This document shows, in pieces, positions 1 to 6,380 of a stretch of 27,881 nucleotides of DNA. The translations under genes and the position numbers were made by a program. Under the pieces are notes generated by a model that was given only the letters and a program-made list of their open reading frames with translations, did no database searches and was not told where the DNA came from. The stretch covers positions 1 through 27,881 of the forward strand of contig CABUMF010000025.1 in assembly GCA_902492655.1 (NCBI GenBank). The letters are read 5' to 3'. The DNA is from an uncultured Eubacteriales bacterium (lineage in GTDB: Bacteria > Bacillota > Clostridia > HGM11514). Every line of letters starts with the position of its first letter. Position 1 is the first letter of the stretch.

Positions 1-1057
1 AAATGTATTCTATAAGGTTGACTCTGTTGCACTTATGGGCGGCGGAAGAAACAATGTATTCACCAACAATATTATGATTGACTGCAAAAAGCCTCTTGTA
101 TTTGACGCAAGAGCTGCCAAAAACTCAAGCTTTTTCAGCACCAATACAAACAGAGCCGAGCTTGCAAAGGTTCCTTATAAGGAAGGCATCTGGGCTGAAA
201 AATATCCCGAGCTTGTAAACATTTTGGAAGACGAGCCTGAAATCCCTAAGTACAACACGCTTACAAACAATGTTTACTACAATACTCCCGAATTCCAGCT
301 GGATGAGCTTGTAACAAAGTACGGTACTGTTGAAAACAATATTAAGATTACAAAGACATCCAATTTCGTTGATTACAGAAACAAGAACTTTGCTCTCGCA
401 GAAGACAGCGAAGTATTCACATTGCTTCCTGACTTTGAGAACATTCCTTTCGACAAGATTGGTCTTCAGGAATACACATATGTTGACAAGTATGTTGAAA
501 ACGGAACAGAGCTTCCCGCTCCCGAGCCCGTTAAGGAAGAAATCAAGGTTATCGTTAACGATGAGCCCGTTGTATTTGATGTAGCTCCCACAATCATTAA
601 CGATAGAACAATGGTTCCGCTCCGTGCAATCTTTGAAGCACTCGGCGCAGATGTTTCGTGGGACGATGCAACAAAGACAATTACCGCTGTAAAAGACGGT
701 ACAACAATCAAGATGCAGATCGGAAACGACAAGATGACAAAGGACGGCGTAGAAAGCACACTTGATTCCGCACCGGTTATCATTGATTCCAGAACACTCG
801 TTCCCGTTCGTGCAATCGCAGAATCCTTTGGTTCCGATGTTTCATGGGAAGCTGAAACAAAGACGGTTATCGTAAAGGATCTTCCCAAAGAGGAAGTAAC
901 CGACGAGGCTGAAGGCGAAGAAAAGACGGACGAAGAAGAAAAGACAGAGGAATCTACAGAAGAAACAACTGAGGAAACTACTGGTGAAGCAGCTTCCGAA
1001 GAAACTTCCGAAACAACAAAAGACAAGGCAGAGGCTGAAACAGAGTCTAAAAAATAA
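1..1057 (+). CDS. C-terminal part of a beta-helix surface protein with a stalk (copper amine oxidase N-like) domain
   Basis: The reading frame is open from base 2, so the gene starts before the window. The first visible Met (base 35) is internal to a beta-helix region marked by GGGR and repeated N-rich turns (NNVFTNNI, NTLTNNVYYN). About residues 170-285 of the visible part form a two-repeat stalk domain, with the paired signatures NDRTMVPLRAI and DSRTLVPVRAI, each followed by a VSW motif. This domain is common in exported clostridial surface proteins. The last 55 residues are a Glu/Thr/Ser/Lys-rich acidic tail. The signal peptide, if present, lies upstream. The beta-helix part resembles the 610-residue protein at 6381-8213 (shared GGGR, DAR, VPY, YPEL blocks). 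I infer a secreted or wall-associated polysaccharide-binding or polysaccharide-acting protein; the substrate is unknown. Confidence 0.8.
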   Translation, partial: NVFYKVDSVALMGGGRNNVFTNNIMIDCKKPLVFDARAAKNSSFFSTNTNRAELAKVPYKEGIWAEKYPELVNILEDEPEIPKYNTLTNNVYYNTPEFQLDELVTKYGTVENNIKITKTSNFVDYRNKNFALAEDSEVFTLLPDFENIPFDKIGLQEYTYVDKYVENGTELPAPEPVKEEIKVIVNDEPVVFDVAPTIINDRTMVPLRAIFEALGADVSWDDATKTITAVKDGTTIKMQIGNDKMTKDGVESTLDSAPVIIDSRTLVPVRAIAESFGSDVSWEAETKTVIVKDLPKEEVTDEAEGEEKTDEEEKTEESTEETTEETTGEAASEETSETTKDKAEAETESKK

Positions 1058-1070
1058 GCATCAAAAAATT

Positions 1071-1102
1071 GGTGTAGTCCCGATTTGGGGCTACACCTTT
1101 TT
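1071..1102. terminator. Bidirectional intrinsic terminator
   Basis: An 11-bp stem (ggtgtagtccc with ggggctacacc, one G-U pair) closes a 5-base loop. It is followed by TTTTT on the plus strand and, on the minus strand, by a run of six T's. It sits between two convergent genes. The TAG stop of the minus-strand membrane-protein gene is embedded in the stem. Confidence 0.85.
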
Positions 1103-1399
1103 CTTATGTATGATTTTAATGTCGCTTTCATTTGCAATAATTGATGCGATTTTCTTTTTTTCATCGCTCCAGTTTTCGCCCTCAAGAATAATGGGCACGC
1201 AGTTCATTTCTTCCGCATAATCTATGCAGCTGCGTATTTCAAATTCTATGCTGTCCTCGTTTCCCAACGGCATAAAAGCAAGGTAAGATACGGTGTTTTT
1301 ATTTTTCTGCCTGAAAAAGCATTCATTAAGCTCCCACAGCATGCTTGCAATGCCGTAAAGTGCGCACAGCAAAAGCAATATCTGAATTATACCGTTCAT
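1091..1399 (-). CDS. Small membrane-anchored protein of unknown function (102 aa)
   Basis: I do not recognise a family. The protein has one N-terminal hydrophobic segment (about residues 3-22, IIQILLLLCALYGIASMLW) followed by a soluble domain of about 75 residues rich in Glu, Ile and Lys. The soluble part alternates predicted strands and helices and carries the motifs NTVSYLAFMPLGNED and CVPIILEGENW. The start at 1399 is chosen because an AGAAAGG Shine-Dalgarno lies about 10 bases upstream. The frame stays open further upstream, but that would run through the divergent promoter and the opposite gene. It is monocistronic and ends in the shared terminator with the beta-helix gene. Confidence 0.65.
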   Translation of the reverse strand: MNGIIQILLLLCALYGIASMLWELNECFFRQKNKNTVSYLAFMPLGNEDSIEFEIRSCIDYAEEMNCVPIILEGENWSDEKKKIASIIANESDIKIIHKKKV

Positions 1400-1445
1400 A
1401 ATATCAACTGCCTTTCTACAATCAATACTAATATATGCAAAACAC

Positions 1446-1474
1446 TTGAAATTGTGTTCGGAATATGGTAGAAT
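1446..1474 (+). promoter_or_regulatory. SigA-type promoter for the Cys-rich protein / mreB unit
   Basis: TTGAAA (1446-1451), a 17-base spacer and TAGAAT (1469-1474) match the housekeeping consensus well. The expected start is near 1481, about 25 bases before the proposed TTG start codon at 1505. Confidence 0.7.
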
Positions 1475-1504
1475 ATAATTATCTTTATATGAGGAGTGAT
1501 TGGT

Positions 1505-1714
1505 TTGAGCGAAGAATACTGCAGTATTTGCGCACTTTGCAATAATGCGACGCACATAGGAGTTACCGACGATTTTTTGTGCAAATTTGAAGGTATTGTT
1601 CCGCCGGAGCATACCTGTTCCAAATTTGAAATAAACTATCTTAGAATTCAGCCGAAACGCCCGAGAAAACCAAAGACTAAAAACTTTACTCCGGACGACT
1701 TTTCGATAGAATAA
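1505..1714 (+). CDS. Small cysteine-rich protein (69 aa), unknown function
   Basis: This is a short protein with a CSICALC cluster near the N-terminus and two further Cys residues (about positions 27 and 38), a pattern that suggests a small metal-binding knuckle. The C-terminal third is basic and proline-rich (QPKRPRKPKTKNF). A TTG start at 1505 is chosen because the strong GAGGAG at 1491-1496 then has an 8-base spacer. The in-frame GTG at 1496 overlaps that ribosome site and is unlikely. It is probably co-transcribed with the MreB-family gene 43 bases downstream. Function unknown; metal binding is inference. Confidence 0.65.
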   Translation: MSEEYCSICALCNNATHIGVTDDFLCKFEGIVPPEHTCSKFEINYLRIQPKRPRKPKTKNFTPDDFSIE

Positions 1715-1757
1715 AACCTAAAGCATCGGGAAATAATGTCAGTCGGGGAGTGAAGTT

Positions 1758-2732
1758 ATGGCTAACATTATTTCAAAAAATATCGGAATTGACCTTGGTA
1801 CAAACTCTGTTCTGGTCTGTGTTGCAGGCAAGGGAATTGTCATAAATGAGCCTTCGGTTGTAGCAATTGACAGCTTTTCAAAGGCGGTTGCATTCGGAAA
1901 CGATGCAAAGAATATGCTCGGGCGAACACCAAAAAATCTAACTGCGGTTAAGCCGCTTAGAAACGGTGTTATTTCTGACTGTTCCGTTACCGAGCTTATG
2001 CTTAAGCACTTTATTGCCAAAGCAAAGAGTGGGCATATTTTTAAGCCTTCCGTGGTTATATGTATTCCCTGTCTTGCATCGGAAGTTGAAAAAAGAGCTG
2101 TTACGGATGCCGCCGCAAATGCAGGCGCAAGGCGGGTAAAGCTTATTAAAGAACCCATTGCCGCCGCTATAGGAGCCGGAATTGATATTAACAAGCCATG
2201 CGGAAGAATGGTGGTTGATATAGGCGGAGGAAGCTGCGACATTGCGGTTATTTCGCTCGGTGGTATCGTTACCGAAACTACGATGTATTCTGCCGGCTAC
2301 AGCTTTGACGATGCAATCGTACGCCTTGTAAGAAGAAATTTCAATGTAATAATAGGCGAAAGAACCGCAGAGGATATAAAGATAAAAATAGGCAGTGTTA
2401 AAAAGGACTGTGACGAAAGTCTGAAGGTTTCGGGACTTAGCGTAACGAGCGGACTTCCCACAGGCTTTGACATATCGTCTGAGGATATATATAACACTCT
2501 GCTTGTTTGCGCAGAGAAAATTGTGGACTCAATTAAATGCGTGCTTGAAAGAACACCCCCTGAGCTTATTTCGGATATTGGTAAAAACGGAATTTTGCTG
2601 ACCGGAGGAGGGAGCCTTCTAAGTGGGCTTGCGGAGCTTATCGAAAATTCTACCGGCATACGAACCTATCTTGCCAAGGACGCATTAAGCTGCGTTGCAA
2701 AGGGTACCGGAATTGTGGCTGAAAGCTTATAA
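1758..2732 (+). CDS. mreB: MreB-family bacterial actin
   Basis: This is an actin-fold ATPase that would polymerise under the membrane and organise sidewall synthesis. The phosphate-1 motif IGIDLGTNSVLV is at residues 8-19. The family block GIVINEPSVVAID follows, then GNDAKNMLGRTP, the conserved KEPIAAAIGAG and the phosphate-2 motif VVDIGGGSCDIAVISLGG. The adenosine motif GILLTGGGSLLSGL lies near residue 280. At 324 residues it is slightly shorter than typical MreB (about 335-345), mainly at the N-terminus. The ATG has GGGGAG 7 bases upstream. There is no mreC or mreD beside it, so it could be an Mbl or MreBH paralogue rather than the main MreB. It is followed by a strong terminator. Confidence 0.85.
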   Translation: MANIISKNIGIDLGTNSVLVCVAGKGIVINEPSVVAIDSFSKAVAFGNDAKNMLGRTPKNLTAVKPLRNGVISDCSVTELMLKHFIAKAKSGHIFKPSVVICIPCLASEVEKRAVTDAAANAGARRVKLIKEPIAAAIGAGIDINKPCGRMVVDIGGGSCDIAVISLGGIVTETTMYSAGYSFDDAIVRLVRRNFNVIIGERTAEDIKIKIGSVKKDCDESLKVSGLSVTSGLPTGFDISSEDIYNTLLVCAEKIVDSIKCVLERTPPELISDIGKNGILLTGGGSLLSGLAELIENSTGIRTYLAKDALSCVAKGTGIVAESL

Positions 2733-2799
2733 AAAGCCTTAAGCAATTTATAAAACAGCAATATAAACGGGCTGTATGAAAATATACAGTCCACAAACA

Positions 2800-2848
2800 A
2801 AGGGTGCGGCAAAATGATTTTCAAAAATCGTTTGCCGCACCCTTTTCT
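2800..2848. terminator. Strong bidirectional terminator between convergent genes
   Basis: A perfect 14-bp stem (aagggtgcggcaaa at 2800-2813, complement at 2831-2844) has an A/T-rich loop that can itself pair partly. It is followed by TTTT on the plus strand and by a T-rich run on the minus strand. It separates the MreB-family gene from the convergent EIIC-like gene. Confidence 0.85.
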
Positions 2849-2851
2849 GTT

Positions 2852-3898
2852 TTAAATATCAAGTTTTAAATCATTCTCTTTTATCCAACCGATTTTGCGA
2901 AGCAACAGACCTAACGCCCAAGCGATAAGCCCCGGAAGGATAAAGGAAATTGCAATAAGCCCTATCCAATCAAACGCTGTAATGCCGGCAGATTTCTCAA
3001 CCCAGCCTGTATAAACGCCTATCTGACCGACAAGTCCGCAAGTGCCCATGCCTGACGAAATCGGTGCGCCGTCCATGCGCAGCTTAAATATGCAGGTTGC
3101 AATCGGGCCGGTAATTGCCGATGTGAGTATCGGCGGAATCCATATTCTCGGATTTTTAACTATATTGCCCATCTGAAGCATACTGGTTCCCAAGCCTTGT
3201 GCAAGAAGACCGCCAAAACGATTTTCTCTGAAGCTCATAACCGCAAACCCAATCATTTGTGCACAGCAACCCGCCAATGCGGCGCCACCGGCAAGCCCCG
3301 TAAGGGAAAGCGCAGCACAGATAGCCGCACTGGAAATGGGCAGCGTAAGCGCAATGCCCACTATTACCGAAACAATTATACCCATCCAAAACGGCTGGAG
3401 CTCGGTTGCCCACATGATAAATTGCCCAACCATGGATGCCCCTTTTCCGATATAAGATGCAATACCCATTGAAAGAAGCACGCCCGAACATATTGTAACT
3501 ATAGGAGTAACCAAAATATCAACTTTGGTTTCCTTGCTGACTGCCTTGCCGAGTTCCGAAGCAACAATGGTGATAACCAGTACCGCAAAAGCTCCGCCTG
3601 CGCCGCCCATATCGTTTGCCACAAACCCTACTGTTGCAAGGCTGAAAAGAACGAGAGGAGGGCACTTTAGAGCGTAGCCGATAGCCACCGCCATTGTGCT
3701 GCCCTGAACGGATTTTGCAAAATTACCGATATCCGTTAAAACCTGTAAATTCAACTGCGTACCGATTGTTGACAGTATCGTTCCTATCAAAAGCGAAGCA
3801 AAGAGACCCTGAGCCATAGCTCCGAGAGCGTCAATACCGTATCTTTTCAAAGAAAACTCAATATCCTTGCGTTTCAAAAATGCTTTAATGCTTTTCAT
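2852..3898 (-). CDS. PTS EIIC-type sugar permease (PTS_EIIC_2-like), stand-alone
   Basis: This is a very hydrophobic 348-residue protein with about nine or ten membrane segments, rich in Gly and Ala. The loop block MDGAPISSGMGTCGLVGQIG near residue 280 and the SFRENRFGGLLAQGLGTSML block are typical of the EIIC_2 group. In that group the membrane domain of a phosphotransferase system occurs without fused IIA or IIB domains. No IIA, IIB or HPr-like gene is beside it, so the substrate and even phosphotransfer coupling are uncertain. The ATG at 3898 has an AAAGG site upstream. It lies 29 bases after a small membrane-protein gene and is probably co-transcribed with it. Confidence 0.7.
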   Translation of the reverse strand: MKSIKAFLKRKDIEFSLKRYGIDALGAMAQGLFASLLIGTILSTIGTQLNLQVLTDIGNFAKSVQGSTMAVAIGYALKCPPLVLFSLATVGFVANDMGGAGGAFAVLVITIVASELGKAVSKETKVDILVTPIVTICSGVLLSMGIASYIGKGASMVGQFIMWATELQPFWMGIIVSVIVGIALTLPISSAAICAALSLTGLAGGAALAGCCAQMIGFAVMSFRENRFGGLLAQGLGTSMLQMGNIVKNPRIWIPPILTSAITGPIATCIFKLRMDGAPISSGMGTCGLVGQIGVYTGWVEKSAGITAFDWIGLIAISFILPGLIAWALGLLLRKIGWIKENDLKLDI

Positions 3899-3927
3899 GA
3901 ATTTGGCCTTTCAAAATCCTTGTAATC

Positions 3928-4206
3928 CTAATGAAATTTTTCTTTTCTCCTCTTATTCTTAATTGAATATCTTTCGAGGAAGAATATTGCATATAAGGTT
4001 GCAATGAAGCCAAAAAGTGAAATCAATGCCGATATTGCGAGAACAACATATGCTTCGGTCATATTAACCGTTATACCGCTTTCCTGCGTTCTCATAGCTA
4101 TAAGATTAATCACAAAAAATACCGCAAACCAAAACAGAACAGCAACGATAATCTTAAACGCTCTGCTTTTATTTCGCTTTTTCCTGACGGTATTAATATT
4201 ATCCAT
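3928..4206 (-). CDS. Small two-TM membrane protein (92 aa), unknown function
   Basis: The N-terminus is basic (VRKKRNKSRAFK), followed by two hydrophobic stretches (about residues 18-37 and 53-76) and a very basic C-terminus (KNKRRKEKF). That arrangement puts both ends in the cytoplasm. The start at 4206 is chosen for GGAGAGG with a 7-base spacer; an upstream in-frame Met would add 12 residues encoded by the hairpin region. It lies just after the hairpin that follows the ABC permease genes and before the EIIC-like gene. No family recognised. Confidence 0.65.
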   Translation of the reverse strand: MDNINTVRKKRNKSRAFKIIVAVLFWFAVFFVINLIAMRTQESGITVNMTEAYVVLAISALISLFGFIATLYAIFFLERYSIKNKRRKEKFH

Positions 4207-4228
4207 ATGACAACCTCTCCTTAAACTA

Positions 4229-4257
4229 AAGGGCACATACATTTCGCATGTGCCCTT
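4229..4257 (-). terminator. Hairpin after the sugar ABC permease genes
   Basis: A 10-bp stem (aagggcacat with atgtgccctt) and 9-base loop lie 15 bases after the permease stop. On the minus strand it is followed by TTTAGTTTAA, a weak T-tract. The next gene starts only 22 bases beyond it, so it is either a partial terminator or an RNA-processing and stability hairpin. Confidence 0.6.
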
Positions 4258-4271
4258 AATTTTTCAATAAA

Positions 4272-5171
4272 TCAGCCCTTTACAGAACCAACCGTAAGAC
4301 CCTGCACGAAATACTTCTGGAAGAAGGGGAATATGAGAAGGATAGGACCTACGGCAACAACCGCCATAGCCATACGGGCACTTTCTGTAGGCGTATTCGC
4401 CGATTCCAGAATCATACCTGTCTGCTCCTGATTCTTCTTCAACTCATCTATATTACGAAGCATTGTCTGCAGCAAATACTGCAAGGTTCTTTTTTCCTTA
4501 GCGTTGCTTGTGAGGTAAAGCATTGACGGCATCCATGCATTCCACGCACCGAGGAACTCAAGAAGACCCATCGTTGCAAGCGCAGGAGTTGAAAGCGGAA
4601 GAATAATCTTTGTGAAAATAGTCCACTCACTCGCACCGTCAATGGTTGCAGACTCAATAATCGCGCCCGGCAACTGCTGGAAGAATGTTCTGATAATAAA
4701 TATCGACCAAACATTACCGATGGACGGGAAAACAAGTGCTGCGTATGTATCGGTAAGGTTCATAACCTTAGCGATAAGTATGTATGAAGGAATCATACCG
4801 CCGCCGAACAGCATCGTGAAGAACATAACGAATGTAATCGGCCCTCTGAACTTAAAGTCAGAACGGGAAATAGCATATGCGCACATGGAACCAACAACAA
4901 GGAACAAAAAGCACTGCATAAGCGATGTAATAATTGTTGCCTTGTACGCATCAATAATTGCACCTGTGCTGGCAAATACATACTTATATGCCGTGAGGCA
5001 CAGCTCCTTCGGAATCATAGCATATCCGGTCTGAATAATTTCCGATTCACTCATGAAGGAAATAGAAATAATTGACCAAATCGGAACGATGAATGTTACC
5101 GAAAGCACGCAGAAGAAAATATGAATGATGATCTTTGCGACTGTTTCGCTTTTTCTTTTAACTATTGCCAT
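4272..5171 (-). CDS. Carbohydrate ABC transporter permease, LplC/YtcP type
   Basis: This is the second membrane subunit of a CUT1-type oligosaccharide importer. The 299 residues show about six membrane segments. The EAA-loop (ESATIDGASEWTIFTKIILP, near residue 190) contacts the ATPase. The ending FFQKYFVQGLTVGSVKG is the hallmark of the LplC/YtcP branch, whose members import plant- or host-derived oligosaccharides. It lies 19 bases after the partner permease. No solute-binding protein or ATPase gene is adjacent; in many Firmicutes a shared MsmK-like ATPase serves such systems, so a distant ATPase is expected. The missing binding protein is less usual. Confidence 0.9.
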   Translation of the reverse strand: MAIVKRKSETVAKIIIHIFFCVLSVTFIVPIWSIISISFMSESEIIQTGYAMIPKELCLTAYKYVFASTGAIIDAYKATIITSLMQCFLFLVVGSMCAYAISRSDFKFRGPITFVMFFTMLFGGGMIPSYILIAKVMNLTDTYAALVFPSIGNVWSIFIIRTFFQQLPGAIIESATIDGASEWTIFTKIILPLSTPALATMGLLEFLGAWNAWMPSMLYLTSNAKEKRTLQYLLQTMLRNIDELKKNQEQTGMILESANTPTESARMAMAVVAVGPILLIFPFFQKYFVQGLTVGSVKG

Positions 5172-5190
5172 TTACAAACACCGTCCTTTC

Positions 5191-6147
5191 TTAATACAAA
5201 GCTCTTTCGGGGTCGATCCACTTAACAACGGCGTTAGTAAGCGTTACGAGAATCAAGCCGACAATTGACTGAACCAAACCTACCGCGGAGGACTGACCTA
5301 TATTACTGTCCTCATAAAACGCACGGTATGTATAGGTTTCAATAACATCCGTGGTATTTCTAATCAACGGAGAGCCCTTAGGCAGCTGATAGAAAAGGCC
5401 GAAGTCCGAGTTGAATATCTTACCGATTGCCATGATTGTAAGAATGGTTACGGTAGGATACAAGAAAGGCAATGTAATATATCTTGCGATCTGTAATCTT
5501 GTAGCACCCTCCAGGGAAGCGGCTTCAAAGTATTCTGCATCAATACCGAGAAGCGATGAATAGTAGATAAGAGCATTCATACCGCAGCCCTTCCAGATAT
5601 GAGCGATAGGTATGATGAACACCCACTTCATCGGTTCCGAATACCAGTCTGAATATGTAAGACCGAAGTAATTATATATACTTACAAGCATACCGTGTGT
5701 AGGGCTTAAGAATGCGTAAACCATGTACGCAACAACAACCCACGAAAGAAGATGCGGTATGAACATAAGCGTCTGATAAACTCTGATTGCAATTTTTCCC
5801 GAAAGCTCGAAAAGAAGGAGTGCAAGCACTACCGACACAACCAAACCGAGGAAAATACCAACAATATTATAAAGTATGGCATTTCTCACAACGATTGTGA
5901 AGCTGTCCGACTGGAAGAAAAACTCGAAATTATAAAGACCTGTCCAGTCACTTCCGATGATACCTCCCTGGTAATCATACGACTTAAACGCAAGTATGAG
6001 ACCAAACATAGGACCGTAACGGAAAATTGCAAGATAAACAAGCATAGGTGCGCACAGTGCCAGGAGCATCCAATTCTTTTTGAAAATAAGTGCCGCACTC
6101 TGCTTTTTTGGTATATATGTAAGTTCAGTTGTTACCTCTTTTGCCAA
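5191..6147 (-). CDS. Carbohydrate ABC transporter permease, LplB/YteP type
   Basis: This is the first membrane subunit of the same importer. Residues about 25-45 form TM1, followed by the family block YGPMFGLILAFKSYD. The EAA-loop reads EAASLEGATRLQIARYITLP. The C-terminal IDPERALY is typical of LplB/YteP proteins. The proposed start is TTG at 6147 (318 aa), because the strong GGGAGGTGG then has a 5-base spacer. The in-frame GTG at 6156 lies inside that ribosome site and is unlikely to be used. It is translated before the LplC-type gene in a two-gene unit. Confidence 0.88.
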   Translation of the reverse strand: MAKEVTTELTYIPKKQSAALIFKKNWMLLALCAPMLVYLAIFRYGPMFGLILAFKSYDYQGGIIGSDWTGLYNFEFFFQSDSFTIVVRNAILYNIVGIFLGLVVSVVLALLLFELSGKIAIRVYQTLMFIPHLLSWVVVAYMVYAFLSPTHGMLVSIYNYFGLTYSDWYSEPMKWVFIIPIAHIWKGCGMNALIYYSSLLGIDAEYFEAASLEGATRLQIARYITLPFLYPTVTILTIMAIGKIFNSDFGLFYQLPKGSPLIRNTTDVIETYTYRAFYEDSNIGQSSAVGLVQSIVGLILVTLTNAVVKWIDPERALY

Positions 6148-6169
6148 TTTTGCCACCTCCCAAGTATTT

Positions 6170-6202
6170 AAAAAACAGGCTTAGCGGATACCACTATCCA
6201 CT
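6170..6202 (-). promoter_or_regulatory. Leader hairpin with T-tract before the permease genes
   Basis: An 8-bp stem (agtggata with tatccgct, one G-U pair) and GTGG loop lie at 6183-6202. On the minus strand it is followed seven bases later by a run of six T's (6170-6175), and then by the ribosome site. It may be a weak attenuator or a 5'-end stabilising hairpin. Confidence 0.4.
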
Positions 6203-6221
6203 AACATAAGATAACACAATA

Positions 6222-6250
6222 AGTATATCATATTTATCCCAACATAAAAA
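6222..6250 (-). promoter_or_regulatory. Candidate extended -10 promoter for the permease genes
   Basis: On the minus strand TATACT (6222-6227) is preceded by TGA, which gives an extended -10. At 17 bases upstream there is only a poor -35 (TTTTTA). The start point would lie about 12 bases before the leader hairpin. A weak -35 would fit an activator-dependent promoter. Confidence 0.45.
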
Positions 6251-6325
6251 GGTAAAAATTTTGATATTTGGGGTAAAAAATTTACACATTTGAACAAATG
6301 CACAAATCAATAGGTAAATGATTGT

Positions 6326-6356
6326 GAAAACTGATATTAAATAGTTACAAATCAGT
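6326..6356 (-). terminator. Weak terminator after the cytoplasmic beta-helix gene
   Basis: On the minus strand a 6-bp stem ACTGAT/ATCAGT with a 15-base A/T-rich loop is followed by TTTT, about 25 bases after the stop. It is modest but well placed. The rest of the 6157-6380 gap is A/T-rich and holds the promoter and leader described separately. Confidence 0.4.
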
Positions 6357-6380
6357 CGACTCAATTCGCCAAAACTCTTT

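Noticed and set aside
896..1050. Possible tandem repeat or CRISPR-like array in the Glu/Thr-rich stretch
   Set aside because: The repeats are irregular codon-level repeats of acidic residues in frame with the gene, without spacers of constant length.
466..1185. A 239-codon minus-strand open frame opposite the beta-helix gene
   Set aside because: It is Ser/Val-rich because it is the complement of the acidic Glu/Thr tail, crosses the terminator and the opposite small gene, and has no family features.
1400..1612. Upstream extension of the small membrane-protein gene to 173 codons
   Set aside because: It would run through the TTGAAA/TAGAAT promoter and the start of the Cys-rich gene; the internal start at 1399 has a proper ribosome site.
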